A stretch of 64,000 nucleotides of DNA from Strongyloides papillosus (lineage: Eukaryota; Nematoda; Chromadorea; Rhabditida; Strongyloididae), in contig SRSI01000020.1 of the NCBI GenBank assembly GCA_005656395.1, forward strand, positions 186,001 to 250,000, written 5' to 3'. The translations under genes and the position numbers were made by a program. The notes beneath the pieces are model-generated. The model was not told where the DNA came from. It saw only the letters and a program-made list of their open reading frames with translations, and ran no database searches. This document shows positions 25,079 through 38,928 of the stretch, piece after piece (positions within the stretch are counted from its first letter, which is position 1; each line of letters starts with the position of its first letter).

Positions 25079-27159
25079 TTAATGGAAATAACCATTTGAG
25101 AAACTATTGACAATTGAATTTGTAGTAATACCTGGATTTGATATTCTGTTATCAAACATAAAAGGTCCATTATTAGTAGGGAAAGGTGATTGATGATTAG
25201 TTATTTGATTAAATATATTATTTTGGGGTTGATTAAAATAATGATTATTAGAGGGGAATGAAGTAGGTGGTGTATGAGGACTCATTTGTGTTGGTGAAGT
25301 TAAAAAAGAATTCCCAATATCCGAACAAGAAGATAAGGATGTTTGTATACCAATAGATATTTTATTTGGAGATTTTTTTATCTCTTCAACATTTTCCTCA
25401 AAACTTTGACTATTTGAAAAAGCATTAAAAAAGGTATTTAATATTGGATCATAGATATCATTTCCAAACATCTTTAGAAATTGTACATTATCTTGAAATA
25501 TATTTGATATTTTAGACAATGAATTTAAAAGTCGTATAAAATCTCCATATCTTTTGGCTACAAATTTAGAACCTCTATGACCAAAATTTGTTTTTATACT
25601 ATGATACAATGCATTTAATACTTTTGAATGAAAGTTTTTGAATCTAAAAATAGAATCTGAAGAAAGATGTACTGGAGCATTTTCAGTAATTACCACCCCT
25701 AACATAATAAAACTTTCTTCATACGTTATTTCCATTTCATGAAGTGGTATTGCTATTTGTTGAATAGTTCTTTCAATTAACTCTTTTGTTAAAAGATGTG
25801 AGTCAAGAAGATATTGTGGTACTTCAATTGGTATTACACTACCTTCACATAAATACAAATTTTCAACAGTTCTTATTTTATGTTCATGTAAGAGTATTGC
25901 TGTTTTTGATGCAACGTAAAAACTATTAAACGCTGCAAAAGAGCTTTTAAGAAGAGACACTTTGTCATTTGGATTTTTTAAAGAGTTCATTGAAAATATT
26001 GAATTAATCCAATCAATTGCTAAAACGACATTTCTTCTCAATGCCGAGGTTAAATTAATTACCGAAGCAATTCTTCCAAAACCAAAAGTTGTTTGGACTC
26101 TATAATCTTGTAATATGTAAGGAGAATTAAATATTTCATGCAAATCTATATCAATTTCCGTTTTAATATTAATTGAATCTGGGGAATAACAATCTTTACC
26201 AGAAGATGTATTAACATCAATATTTTTTAAAAATTCAATCATACAAGTATCATCATAACTGTCATCTTCTTGTATATTATCTGGAGATGACAATTCAACA
26301 TCTTCACCATTTTTTTTATTCCTTCTTTTTCTCGGATTTTTTTGTTTACCTATAATATCTCTATCTGGGCGAATAGCATCAGGTTCCATACCAACAGCTA
26401 AACACCGTTGGAATCTACAAAAACGACATGCATTTCTTTGATCTAAAATTAATAAAAATAATTAAATTTTTGCATTTTTTTTTGTATTCCCAAAGATGGA
26501 AATACTTTGCAAAATATTTAAAAATTTTGACATTTAAGTTAATATTACTTCAACTAATTATAACACTAAAATAATTGGATGTTTAGAGGATATAATTATT
26601 TTCTGGAAAGTAATTATTAAGGCACCAAAGTTTGCCTTTGTTATAATAGAAAAAGTTTTGCAAAATTGTATCTTTTAATAAATAAATAAACAACCAAAGA
26701 CCTACCTTTGTCAATGTTACATTTTTGGTTAAATCTGCAAGAATATCTTTGGTTGGATCTAATTGTTCTCCTAAAGAAACCTTTACATCCATAACATGCT
26801 ATAACACCATAATGTTTTCCAGCACTTTTATCACCGCAAACCATACAATTATTTGGGGACATAGAGTTAGTGTTGCAATTAATTCCATTATTATTAATCA
26901 TATTACCGTTAGTAGAGGATAGACAAATATCTGATGTAGAAGAATGGAGATCTCTTAATTGGAGGAGTGCTTGTGATGAATGAACATGTTGATTGAAATA
27001 CACTCCATCTGGAATTTGATGATGAACATTTGATATGGGTGAAACATCGTTTGGAGAAATACTGCTAACAGAAGATGATGAATTTGAAGAATCAAGAGAG
27101 GATCCTGTCCTTAATATGGGCAATGGTAACATATGTAGTTGATTGACAGCTATATTCAT
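25079..27159 (-). CDS. Nuclear hormone receptor (C4 zinc-finger)
   Basis: Two exons, 27159-26706 and 26442-25079, with a 263-nt intron inside the DNA-binding domain (phase 1), 605 residues. An Asn/Ser-rich N-terminus of ~103 residues is followed by the two C4 fingers ([44 protein letters not shown]). The P-box begins CYGCKG instead of the common CDGCKG. The C-terminal extension [12 protein letters not shown] is typical of the nematode receptors descended from HNF4. The ligand-binding region follows (~270-500), and an Asn/Pro/Ser-rich tail ends the protein. It is a nuclear transcription factor. Target genes and ligand are unknown. Which C. elegans nhr gene is the orthologue cannot be settled from memory. 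Confidence 0.92.
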
Positions 27160-30100
27160 TCTATTTTCTCTCTTAAAAACCCAAATATTTGAATTAAAAA
27201 ATTCTATAAGAAAAAAAATTAAATTTTTAAATAGCTATATATTGTTAAAATGAATAAATAAAACTAAAAGAAAAAAAAGAAAGAGAGATAAACATTTTGT
27301 CTTAAAACTTTCACAACAAAAATATTCATAAAGAGGGAAGGAAGTTGATGGTTGAAAAATATTAGATGTTCATTAATATTTAAATGATAAGAAAAATTGC
27401 CTTAGTTAATTTGTTGAAATAATATACTATTGACATATTAAAGTTTACCTCACAAATGTTCCAGGTTATCAGTCATTAAAAAATTGTAAGTTGATATCAT
27501 TATTCTCCTTATCATCAATTACATCAACGTACCTCATCATTATTTTAAATAGAAAAAAGAAGTAACTTTCTCCTGTCGATCACCATTTTCTGATAGGTAG
27601 ATATATACACAAAATTAAGGATAATGAAAGGGTTAAATTTTCGAGGAAGGAGTAAAAAAAACGAACGAGAACCCGAAAGTAATATACTTATATATATGTA
27701 TATGTTACATCTTTAGTCCCTCGCATTCGTGCCATCCTCCGACTTTTCTAACAAGTAAAATAATAGACTACATTGGTATCACATTTTTTAACTTATTATC
27801 TATATGCAACACTGCTATTTTGTCTTATTATTTTATCTATAATATATAGGATTAGGAGTATTAAAAGAGATAAGAAAAAGACATGTTGCTTGTCACAAAC
27901 TTGATCATCCTTAATACAAAATATCTTCAGAAAATTTTCAGGCAATCGTTGGTGTTTATGATAATTGTGATATTATTGGGTAGAAATTATTTATTCGAAG
28001 GTATATAACTTATTAAAGAGTTATATAAATCCTTAGCCTAATTTTCAAAAAAAAGGTAACATTATAAAGATAAAAATGAAACAATAAAAATATATTTGTT
28101 TATTATTATTTTACAGGTATAACAAATAGAGAAAATATATGGTAACGAAGAAAAGTGAAAAATAAAATAATAGGAATAAGTTAGCGATGAAACAAGAAAC
28201 ATTAAAAATAAAAGTATCGCGCATAATATTTCATTTAGCAAGGCAACTATAATAATAACCCTTCCTTTTCTATACAAAGAAAAATGCTTCTTTATTTTTA
28301 TTTTTAAATTATTACGCATATATGAATAAAATTAATTATTATCTTTAATGATAAAAGATAATAGGTGATAGTGTGACAATTATAAGGATAAGGAAATTAC
28401 GTAAATTACATGATTTTAAATAAATATAAGGATATAAGAGAATCGATGTAATTACCATTAATAGTGCATATTGGTTTGCGAAAAAATTTTTATAAAAAAT
28501 AGATTTTTGTAGTGTGAATATTAAAAATATTATCGTAAAGTAATTTTATTATTAATTAATAATAAGTAAAAAATTCATGATTAAAGATACAGTATTTAAT
28601 TTAAAACAATAAAAAAAAATAGATAAAAAATTTATTCTTATATTTTATTACATTATACTTCTCGCAACGTACAATTTTCGTTCATTAAAAAGAAAGAAAA
28701 TCAACTGTATGATTTTCATTCAAATATCAACCTTTTTGATTAATATTATCGCCAAACACGCTTCAAAGAAACATTCAAAAACAGAGGAACGTTTTATATA
28801 TACATAAATATATATTATACTAAACAACCTTTTAAATTTTACATCATACTATTATATTTATATGTGCACCATTTTCGAATATATTTTGGATGCTAAAAAA
28901 CCCGCAACTCTATGACGAAAATGTCTTTTCTGATAAAATATTAGAAGAAGGAGAAAAAAAAACCATGCCTGGTTTTTCTCCGAAAATAATAATAATACTT
29001 GAAAGTTTTCAGGCATCTAAATATATATTTATGTTTCTTTTATTTATATTAGATATATAAGAATTTTATATTTTAAAATATACAAGAGATATATTATATA
29101 TATAATTTTGTGCTGAAAAAGAAAGCGAGTTTTTGCAACTCTCAGATACTTTTACTGAACAATTTTTTCTTTCCCATTTGTCTTCATTATTTTATTTTAA
29201 ATAGGCATATATATACAAAATGTCTGCCTTTGGACCGTGGTCAATTTCCCTTATTAGAAGAAAGAGGGAAAAAAAGATAGAGAGAGATGTCTTCATAAGT
29301 GTGCATTTTCAATGATAAAATATCTTTTTAGGTCCCGTTCAAGATAACAGAGAACGGAGATTTTTTGTCACTCCTTTCCTCAATGTTTATTTTTCACTTC
29401 TGTTCCTCATTTTTTCTTTAATATTTCTTTTGATAGATAGTTATAGAAGTTTACTTATGCAACATTATTACATTCCTTCACTTATGAAACTATTAACATT
29501 GAAATGTTAATACTAAAAAAGAAAAAATTCTATCATGGGTAATATAATTTAACTTATTTTAACATACTTTTCTTTAAATTTTTATATGCTACTTTTTATG
29601 TGGTATTTTTTTGTTAACAATATATATTTTAAGATGATAGTTGATTAAATTCTATAAGTATATTACTCTATCAAAATGTAAATATTTCTTTTCCGTAAGC
29701 GTTAATTTTGATGACAAATTACAAATATTTAACCATAAATTAACGAGGAAGTAATCAAGTTATATTCATTTAAAAGATAAAATAAAAATTATCTTTATTA
29801 ATAAAATATAACCAAAATTTTTTAATAACTGTATACAAATAGTAAAGCATAAAAATGTTAGCTATTAATAGAATATATGATAAAATTGAGTTAAGCACCT
29901 TTCTATTATTTAAATTTATCAGAGATAATATGGATGGGTAGTTTCGAATAAAGGATTCATGAAAAAAAACTTTTATGAAATACGAGATATAAAATAATAA
30001 TAAATTATATCCTTTAAACATTCAAAAGATTTTTTAGTGATAAAGCAACATGCTGCGCAAGAGTTAATAATTGTGGAAGTGAATGACAAAAAGTAATCAT

Positions 30101-31800
30101 GGATGGAAATAATGTATAATTATACAAAGTTTACAAAAAGAAAGGAAAGAATTTTCTTGTAAATATGTGTGAAATAATTATATTTCATCAAAAATCTTAA
30201 TGAAAGTAACTGTTACAAGATAGTTGAAAATAATAATGCTGAAAGTAAGGGATAAAATGAAGAAGAAATTGCCATGGTTAAGGATAACTTTTTTTAAAGT
30301 TGATTGGAAGAAAATTAAATAAAATATTAATTGAAATTATTTGAAAAAGAAAGAGAGAAATCTATGTAGAAGATATAAATAAGAAACCAACATATAAAGA
30401 TTTTGTCGTATATTAAAATATTATATCGAAAAAAATTTGTATTTTCATTAAAATACATTATAAAAAATTCTTAAAGTTAATAGAAGAGATATATTAATAA
30501 AATTTTATATTTGCTGGTCCAATCATGAAGGGAAAAGGGGATAAAAAGGAAATAATATAAGACTCAATTTTTTGGTATAATTCTAATTCCATTAGTAATA
30601 TTAGAAGACATGTTAGCAAATTAATTTTGTATTACCATACTTCGTCCTTTTTCATTTGTTAATAAGATCGAAAATGACATTTTTCTTTAAAAATGTCACA
30701 TATGCATGTATAAATAAATTTAGGATATATTTATTTGTATTCAAGTGAGAAACAATAAAATAAGTACACTTATTTCTAGTCACCTTAATCTACAAATTAT
30801 ATGCATTCCACAAAAAAACAACTATATGAAACTTTAGTGTAAAAGTACAAATTTTATGAAATCAACAAAAATTGTTGGAGATAATTTACATGTGACTTAC
30901 TCATCTTCTAAAAAATTAAGGTTATTTAAAAAATTGAGTATTAAACTATAAAATATAAATAACAAAATCTTCTTTTTTAATAGTTTATGAACTTTTTATT
31001 TACAAATTATTAATAATTTTTTAAGATATTAAAGTTTGAGATCATATTATGAACTTTTAACCTACTTTAGCAAACATTCTCAGACTAAGGCTAAAACATC
31101 TTCATCGTTGAGAAAAAAAAGTCCAAAGAATTGTGTTAATTAAAATAGTAAACTAGTTTTTTTATCAAAAATTCCCTTCCATATAATTTGTAATATCTAT
31201 CAAAAAGCAAATATAGAAATTTAATAAAATATATAATTTTCAATATATAAATGTACGAAAATTGGATTATGAATAATTTTGTGAATAAGTGTAACTTTAT
31301 TAAGATGGAATTATGAAAAGTATAAACAAAATTATCAATTTCACTTTTGACATACTCGAGATGGGTTGGCAACGGGTTAAAAGGAAGAAGAGAAAATATG
31401 TTCTTTAGGAAAAAGTGATGATAAAAATTATGCTTAGCATATTCTTTAAAGTTTCTTTATTATTATATAAATAAATATATATGTATATATGTTATGTGTA
31501 CATAATTAAAAAGAGATTATATTTAACAAGGGTAGTGATTAAGTAACAATATAATAATATATTTAATTCAAAAGTTAATATATTGTGGGGAATTTGAAAA
31601 AAAATGAGGGATTATATATTTTTTGCTAAACATATTTGTCTTTTAGTTGTATTTTATTTTTGAACGTAAATAAAAAAAAAGATATAAAAAAATTTAAACA
31701 TTATTGAAAAGTAAAAGAAGATTTTAATGCATCAGAAAAATATCAAAATATATAAAGCACAAAACTTTCGTTAAGCATAATATTTTTTGAAACATTCACT
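27160..31800. other. Long gene-poor region upstream of the hormone receptor
   Basis: About 4.6 kb without a convincing gene. Short minus frames at 28062-28319, 29770-30021 and 31136-31372 are rich in Ile/Phe/Tyr and have no exon structure. Locally GC-richer spots break the AT background: 27,640-27,740, 28,905-28,990 (imperfect hairpin, arms GGAGAAAAA and TTTTTCTCC flanking CCATGCCTGG) and 29,222-29,350 (hairpin CCGTTC..GAACGG at ~29,336-29,358). They are candidates for regulatory elements of the receptor gene or unannotated RNAs. I cannot assign them. Confidence 0.45.
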
Positions 31801-32990
31801 ATGACGATATATTATTCACCAGATATTACAGAAAATTCATTAAAATGTTTTTTAAAAACACTCTTCTATTGGAAAGGTAGTTTATGGAAAGCAATATATA
31901 AAGAATTAATTACTTGGTGTTTGGCATATGCAACGTTAAGTTTAATTTCAAGACTTGTACTTAATAAAGAGCAGTTATTGTATGTTTACATTTAAACTAA
32001 TTTATCACGTAGTTGTATTTTAGAATTTTTGAAAGAGTTTGTTATTTATGTTATAATTTTAGTTCACTTTTACCTGTTTCATTTATGTTAGGTTTTTATG
32101 TAACTTTAGCTCTTTCGAGATGGCAAACGGTTACAGATAACCTTCCTTTTCCGGATACATTGAGTATTTATATAGCTGAATATGTGAATGGGCGAGATGA
32201 AAGATCACAGTTTATAAGAAGATCAATTGCTAGATATGTAGCTACATCTCAAGTCCTTATTTTTAGAGAATTTTCAACAAAAGCAAGAAAGATGTTCCCT
32301 TCAGTTGATTCGTTAAAAGAAAAAGGTTATCTTACCGAAGAGGAATATCAAAAATTAATGTTAGCATCAACTAAGACAATAGCTCCATGGTGGATACCTG
32401 TACAATGGGCATTAAATTTAATTATTAGTGCTGAAAAAGAAAATAGATTAAATAATGGGCATTTTGGAGTACAAGATTGTGTAAAAGTAATACTTGCAAA
32501 CAGAAGATTAAATCAAAATTTACTTATCCTTGATTGGTTTCCTATTCCTTTAGCATATACACAGATAGTAGCTTTAACAGTAAGAGTATACTTTTGGGTT
32601 GCATGTCTTGGAAGACAATTTTTACATTCAGAGTTATTTTCTCATATGTCTTCAAGTGCAATAGATTATTATGTTCCTATATTTTCAATAGTTCAACTTA
32701 TTTTTTTCATGGGATGGCTTAAAGTTGGAGAAGCTCTTGTCAATCCATATGGAACGGATGATGATGATAGTCCAGTACAATTTGTATTAGGAAGAAATTT
32801 AAATGCAGGATTGGGTATTATTGATGATGGTACTGAGTTTAAAGTTAAAATTGTCGGTGATTGTTTTTATAAAAGACCTGATTTCCTGGATGGTGAAACT
32901 GGAAAAAGAAAATCTACAATTTCATTTAAAATAGATACGGAACAAAAAAATGAGACGCCAAATGGGATACCTAATCACAGTAAATTATAG
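31801..32990 (+). CDS. Bestrophin-type chloride channel
   Basis: Two exons, 31801-31979 and 32024-32990, with a 44-nt intron (GTATGT..TTTTAG, phase 2), 381 residues. Conserved bestrophin features in order are WKGSLWK near residue 24, FMLGFYVTLALSRW (second helix and pore neck), LPFPDTL, the internal RRSIARY segment, DWFPIPLAYTQIV, CLGRQFL, GWLKVGEALVNPYGTDDDD (the acidic calcium clasp) and the aspartate-rich RNLNAG region. Bestrophins are pentameric calcium-activated anion channels of the plasma membrane. The C-terminal cytoplasmic tail is short compared with vertebrate members. Nematodes have many bestrophins, so which paralogue this is stays open. Confidence 0.93.
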
Positions 32991-34065
32991 TTTTTTTTAT
33001 TTCTATCCTATTGAAGAAAGTTTATAAAAATTATCATAATGGCGTAGTACCGTCATTGCTTTTAATATACTTAACTGATAATAAGTACAGTATTTTCGAA
33101 AATGTTTCATTTTGATGTTTATTAAAAAATTTAAGAGGATTAACATTATCAAAAGAAAACTACTTTAGAAGTTTATTATAATTTAAAAAAAAAACTGAGT
33201 TATCAAAAGAACGATTAATTTCCTGATTATTAGTTGATTTTTTATGAATATAATAATTAAAAAAATTTAAAACACACTCTTTGTCAAAATAAACTTCTAG
33301 TTATAAGTTTTATGATTTCTTTGAAACAGATTTTTTTAGTAGAAAAAAATTAGATATTTTTATTTTTTGTACAGGAAAAAAAAATTAATCGTTTGAAAGT
33401 CAAAATTATAAGGTTAAATTTAATTCTTATCAAAGTAAACAAAATCAGTGAATAAACAGATTAGTGATCATTTGTTTAAATAAAGGTTCCAATGAAAAGA
33501 AACTTTTGTTATCATTTGCCAAATTAATCTAAAACAGCATTCAATTTATTGTAGTATTGATATCAACACAATAAAAGTATTATTATTAATTCAGTTTTAC
33601 ATAAATAAAACATGCTTTGTGATTTTCTATAAAGATAAAATAATAATCATTGCAAATATTTGGTAGAAAATGCAATTAAAAATTTTTTTTAAGTATTGTA
33701 ATAATGATATAATTTATAATGATAAAATTTTTTGATAAGATGAAATTCTTTCATTCAATGCAATCACATTATTATTTTGTATATGTATCCTGATTTATTT
33801 TACACACATTCCAAATCTAGACATAAATTGTAATCATTAATATAACATGCATTTGTAACACCATAAGCATCATAGAAATATGATAAGAATACTTTCTAAG
33901 ATAATAATACTAAAATTTATCACACCACAGGTACAGAGAAACCCAATACTCAGATTATAACATTCTTTATTATAAAAAAATTTTTTAATCATTGTGATTG
34001 TTATTGAAGCAGTATAATAAATAAATTTAAACTTTTAGAAACATTGTTTCAAGTTAGAAGAAAAA
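32991..34065. other. Intergenic, bestrophin to scavenger receptor
   Basis: About 1.1 kb of AT-rich sequence between two co-oriented genes, too far apart for a typical operon. An ACTGATAA GATA-factor-like motif sits at about 33,074 just after the bestrophin stop. No gene recognised. Confidence 0.5.
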
Positions 34066-35878
34066 ATGTGGCCAAGAACAATGGTAGGAAAATGTATATT
34101 TTATGTTTTATTACTAATTATATTTATTATTGGATTAATTTTATTAATTCCAATGCCATTAGCTATATTTCCGGCTATAATATCAAGTCAATTAGTAATT
34201 AATCCAACAGGCAACTCCACTTGGGGAACATTGACAAATTATTGGTGGAAATTACCATCAATGAATTACTATGATTTTGTATTATGGAATATTACTAATC
34301 CTGATGAGGTAAACTTTTTTGGAGCAAAAGCGGCATCTATTCCCATTGGTCCATATTCTTATCTGTATGTGTAGATAGTAAAAATCTATAAAATTGTTAA
34401 TAAATTTTTTTAGTGAATCAGAAATCAAAGATAGTATTATAATGAAGGATAATGATAACAAAGTGTTTTTTAGAAATATTAAAACGTGGACATATAAACA
34501 AGAAACGTCATGCAAATACTGCAACTGGGAAGATAAATTTTTTTTACCTAACCCATCTTTTATGACAATTGCAAAAATGATTGAACAATATAAAGTAAAG
34601 GGTGTTCAAAAATTACTTTTAGAAGCATCATTATATTTGCTTGGAGAATATCCAGTAAGAGAAGTCTCTCAAAAAGGAGTTCTTTTTTTGGGTTATTATG
34701 ATCCACTAATTAGTCTTATGAATTCTGATTTAATGAAATTTATCATATCATTTGGTGGTCCAAATGTTCTTGGATTTCCAATTCCTGACATTAAACATAT
34801 AGGATATTTTCCTCTTTATAATAACACAAACGATGAAGATTATTTAACATATACTGGTAAAGATGATGCCAAAAAAGTTGGAAAAATTATTAATTGGTCT
34901 AACGATACACACTTAAAATGGTGGAAATCTGAATATGCCAATAATCTAGAAGGTGCAACAGACGGTACTTTTAATGGTGCTTTTATAAAAGACACAGATA
35001 ATATTAGAATATTCCAATCATTTGCATGTAGACATTTTCAAACGATAAATAACGGATCACAAAGTATTAATGACATTCCAACAATTAGGTGGAAGTTTGA
35101 TGATGATAATTTTAATCCATATATTGAAAAATATAAGGGATACGAATATAGTAATGATGAGAATGCTACATATTTTCCAGATTGGCCTTGTGGTGAATCT
35201 GGAATAAAACATACGGGTGAATGTGACAAAATAGATTGTAATCAACCACAAAATTTCTGTTATTCATGCTGTAAAAACCAAAATATTATAGGAAACAAAG
35301 TTAAGATGCCTCCAGGAATAATACCGTTAAAATGTTTTCCAGGATTGAGTAAAGATATGGTTTTCCATGCAACATTATCACCACCAAATTTTGCCTACTC
35401 TCCTAAAGAAGTTCAAAATTCTATAATCGGTGTTAATGCCAATATAGATAATGATAATTTAGGATATTTTGATATTCAAAGTACTTTGGGATCAACTGTA
35501 AATGCATTTTTCAGACTGCAATTGAATATACCAATTTGGAATACTAATTCGCTAACCCAACTTTATCAACATCGTTCAGTTATGTTTCCATGTTTTTCTT
35601 TAACAGTAAGAGTAACATTAAAAGATTATGCTCTTAGTTTTATAAGGCTAGCATCAAAGATTGCTCCATTGGTAATTTTGATAATTGGTATTATTTGTGT
35701 TGCACTTCCAATATTTATTATATCACTAGTATTTATTGCAAGCAAGAAAGAGAATCATTCTAAGGAAATTAGAAGAAAAAGTGAATCAACGAAATCAATA
35801 CAATCAGAAAACAGTATAGAACTAGTGGAAGAATTAAGTTATGTTAATCAAATTAACTCTGATTATCTAGATCTCTGA
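34066..35878 (+). CDS. CD36-family class B scavenger receptor
   Basis: Exons 34066-34364 and 34414-35878, 49-nt intron (GTATGT..TTTTAG, phase 2), 587 residues. The topology is that of the CD36/SCARB/LIMP-2 family: a short cytosolic start, one membrane span at ~11-35, a large extracellular or lumenal loop with several N-glycosylation sites, and a second span near residues 523-549 (LVILIIGIICVALPIFIISLVF) followed by a Lys/Ser-rich cytosolic tail. Conserved pieces include NPDEV then GPYSYLESE after the junction, and the Cys-rich stretch NFCYSCCKNQN..GIIPLKCFPGLSKD. Family role: binding and uptake of lipids and other ligands. The nematode counterparts are the scav genes. Paralogue identity is not assigned. 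Confidence 0.9.
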
Positions 35879-36694
35879 GTAATAGGTTACTTAAATAACG
35901 AAGAATTATAATTTAATATATTGTTTAAAAGTATTATTTTGACTTGTAATTGTAGATAACAAAATACGATAACAACAAAATTGGATTATATCAATGCAAC
36001 TTTTTTATTCAATTAATTTTCAAATGTTCTTATTATAAAAAAACATTTGATACTGTTTAATATAAATATATTAATATACACTTTTATCAAAAATGATAAG
36101 ATATATTAACTGATATATAAGTAAAAGAACAAGCTTATAGATGTTAAATCATCAAACCATTTAAAGATAAAAATATAATTTTTAAATGTTTTAAATTAGC
36201 ATCATTTTTAATTATAAAAGGTAATTTGCTAATTGATAAAAAAATTTATGATATGAAAAGTTCACAGTGCACTTTAATCGATTAATATATCCCCAATGTT
36301 AAACCATCAATTTAATTAAATGAAATTTTTACAAGTTATTTGTACCGTATAAAGACACATGGTTATTAAATTTTCCAACAAAAATAGAAAATTTAGTTCA
36401 CTTTTTTATACAAAATAATTTTCACTACAAAAAATTAAATTAATTTTAGAAGTATAAATTTTTTATTAAGTTTTAGTCAATAATATTCTATTTAATGATA
36501 ACATTTTATTAATCATTCCAATATTTAACATGATCTGTATCATAATGACTAAGACAATTGCAAATATCTTTATCTTCAACATAATTATAACTCTAAAATC
36601 TATAATTCCTTCTTATCTTAGTATAGCATAAATGTTTTTACATAAAATCAAGTACAATCCAGCAGAGTGGTTGAAATTATCACAAAAATAATTA
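35879..36694. other. Intergenic after scavenger receptor
   Basis: About 800 bp of AT-rich sequence up to the first inverted-repeat element. I see no gene or RNA. Confidence 0.5.
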
Positions 36695-37059
36695 CACACA
36701 AATAAAAAGTTCCATAATTTAAGGTTCAATTGAATGATTTTTGTAATACAATTTTATTAATTTTTGTATAGGTACAATTTGCATCGAATTGTATGACATT
36801 TTAAGGTAGAATTTTTATGCAATTTTAGTTAGAATTGTTATACACTTTTAGGTGAAATCGTATTACATTTACAAAAACTAAATTTTTACAAAAATGTATT
36901 TTTTGTCTTAAAAATTTTTAAAAAAAAGACTATACAATTCTACCTAAAATTGCATAATAATTAAATACATTTTTGTAGAAATTCATTTTTTGTGAATGTA
37001 AGACAATTTTACATAAATTGTTATGTATATCTTAAATACATGAAATTTTAATTTGTGTG
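36695..37059. mobile_element. Palindromic MITE, CACACAAAT family, copy A
   Basis: 365 bp with terminal inverted repeats: left CACACAAATAAAAAGTTCC, right end complementary (AAATTTTAATTTGTGTG). Internally there is a second pair of arms at 36,816-36,843 and 36,931-36,958 (TATGCAATTTTAG-TAGAATTGT), so most of the element can fold into a long hairpin. A TA precedes the left end. The right flank lacks a clean TA. No coding capacity, so non-autonomous. Confidence 0.65.
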
Positions 37060-37301
37060 AAAACTACAAAAAATCATTCCAATACACATTTATTTGATTC
37101 TGATTGCTGCAAAAATACTCTTATACTCTATTTGATAATATATGGTTAAAAAACATATGAAATTAATAATTAGTCCATGGATAGAAACTACTGAACATGT
37201 TGACATACAAATTAAGAATGCAATCTGTGCTATGAAGGTATTCTTTAAAATTTTATCAAAAAAGAAGTCCCATATAGGGGAATTTTAACATAAACAACAT
37301 A

Positions 37302-38062
37302 CAGTCAACTCCCTCTATAAGAAACACACTGGGATCGAGAAATTTAGTAGTTTCTTATAGAGAATGTACTAGAGGTTTCTTATAGAGATTTACTATATTA
37401 AAAGCTCTTATATGTAGTAATAACACTAAAAAAACTAAAATTCTATACATTAGATGTTTATAATAAAAATAACCTCCCAGATTAAGCAATTGAAAATGAT
37501 TCAATATAATTTTCATTCTAATTTGACTTTATTTAGGTAACAAAGTTAAAAGGTAATGATTGTTTCATGAGATATATTTTATCTTGAAATTTTTCAACTG
37601 GTTCTTTTAAAGAAGATTTATCATGTAATATTTAATATTGCTTTAGTACATTAAAACTTTTTTAACTTCATTAATTGATGGAGCAATAATTTCTGGATCA
37701 TTATATATTGGTTCATCTTCTAAGCATATGTCTTGATCTACATTACATCCTGTTAAATTATTTGTTTCTATATCATCAACTGTTATGTGACTAAAGTGTG
37801 TAAATAATAGATATTTCAATTGAAATGGAAACGATTTTTGATTTTCAACACCTTTTTCAACAAATAAAAAAGCAATTTTATGTTAAGAATATCACCTACA
37901 CGGTTTCTTATAGGAAGAGAGTTTCTAACAACGATTTTTTTTTGTTTCTTATAGAAAACCAAAAATGTATGAAAATTTAATTTTAGTTTTGGGACCATAG
38001 ACTATGGTTTCTTATAGAAGAAAGTTTCTTATAGAGGTGTTTCTAATAGAGAGAGTTGACTG
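37302..38062. mobile_element. Pogo/Tigger-like non-autonomous DNA transposon
   Basis: 761 bp between inverted ends CAGTCAACTCCCTCTATAAG and the complement of GAGAGAGTTGACTG. The element is flanked by TA on both sides (37,300-37,301 and 38,063-38,064), the target duplication of Tc1/mariner/pogo elements. CAGT...ACTG ends are characteristic of pogo/Tigger. Six copies of TTTCTTATA near the two ends (37,351; 37,376; 37,904; 37,945; 38,008; 38,025) look like transposase-binding subterminal repeats. On the minus strand about 37,640-37,890 carries a frame ending in an acidic tail (ICLEDEPIYNDPEIIAPS... then stop), which resembles the acidic C-terminus of Tigger-type transposases. It is therefore probably an internally deleted copy. 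Confidence 0.72.
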
Positions 38063-38064
38063 TA

Positions 38065-38928
38065 CTAATATAATAAAAAAAGACCATTCGTGATACTATA
38101 ACAAATTAATGAATAGAATTTATTACAAAAAGTTGGGGCAACCATTATTTATGGATTTATAATTCTGAAAAGTTCTTTAAATCCATCTTTTTACGGTACC
38201 TTTCATTATACTAATCTTTAAAAGTACAGGATCCCACTCTAAAGAATACAAACTTTAAAGATATTTTCGTAGTATTGAAATCGTATATTAAGGATAAACA
38301 GTTAATTATGCGACAAAAGAAAAGAAATTGGTAGAAAAATTAAAGATTAAATAGATCAAAGCTTATTTTAAGAAGACTAAGGTACCTTAATAACTGTAGA
38401 AATAACTTTATCAGCTTATCGAGACACTAATTACTTATAATTCATAATTTAGAAAAATAGACTTTAGACATAAATTATCTAATTAGCACCAGACAACGAA
38501 AAAGGACGAAAATGTTTTTTTGAAAAAGTATGAATATATCGTGACGAGTTTGACCCCTTTCAAGTGCTGGTATTTTTGGTAATTTTTTGCTTATTTTAGA
38601 AATTTGCTCAAATATATGTAGCAATCTTTAGCGAAATTTAGAACTTTATTCAAGAATCTGTAAAATCTAAACTTTATATTTCATAAGGTTATAAATGATA
38701 AAATTAATTTCTTTTTTAGTGGTCTGATAATCAAGGGTTTCTTGAATAATTACATTGTGTTCGGGATTTTCATATAGAGTTAATGGATGGAAACATAGGA
38801 TTCCGAAATTTATAAGTAATAATGTCGGATTCATGTTTACAAAACATTCGATTCATGAAAATGCAGGATAATAAATTCTGGATTTATGAGTTTTTAGAGG
38901 ATTCGTGGGTAAAAGTTTTGATCTATTA
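38065..38928. other. Repeat-rich intergenic
   Basis: No gene. At about 38,770-38,910 a loose repeat of GGATTC/GGATTT-type segments recurs every 20-60 nt (for example ATAGGATTCCG, TCGGATTCATG, GAGGATTCGTG), perhaps the remains of another element. The rest is AT-rich. Confidence 0.35.

Noticed and set aside
28062..31372. Minus frames 28062-28319, 29770-30021 and 31136-31372
   Set aside because: Strings of Ile/Phe/Tyr/Leu typical of translated AT-rich DNA, with no signal-anchor logic, exon partners or codon bias.
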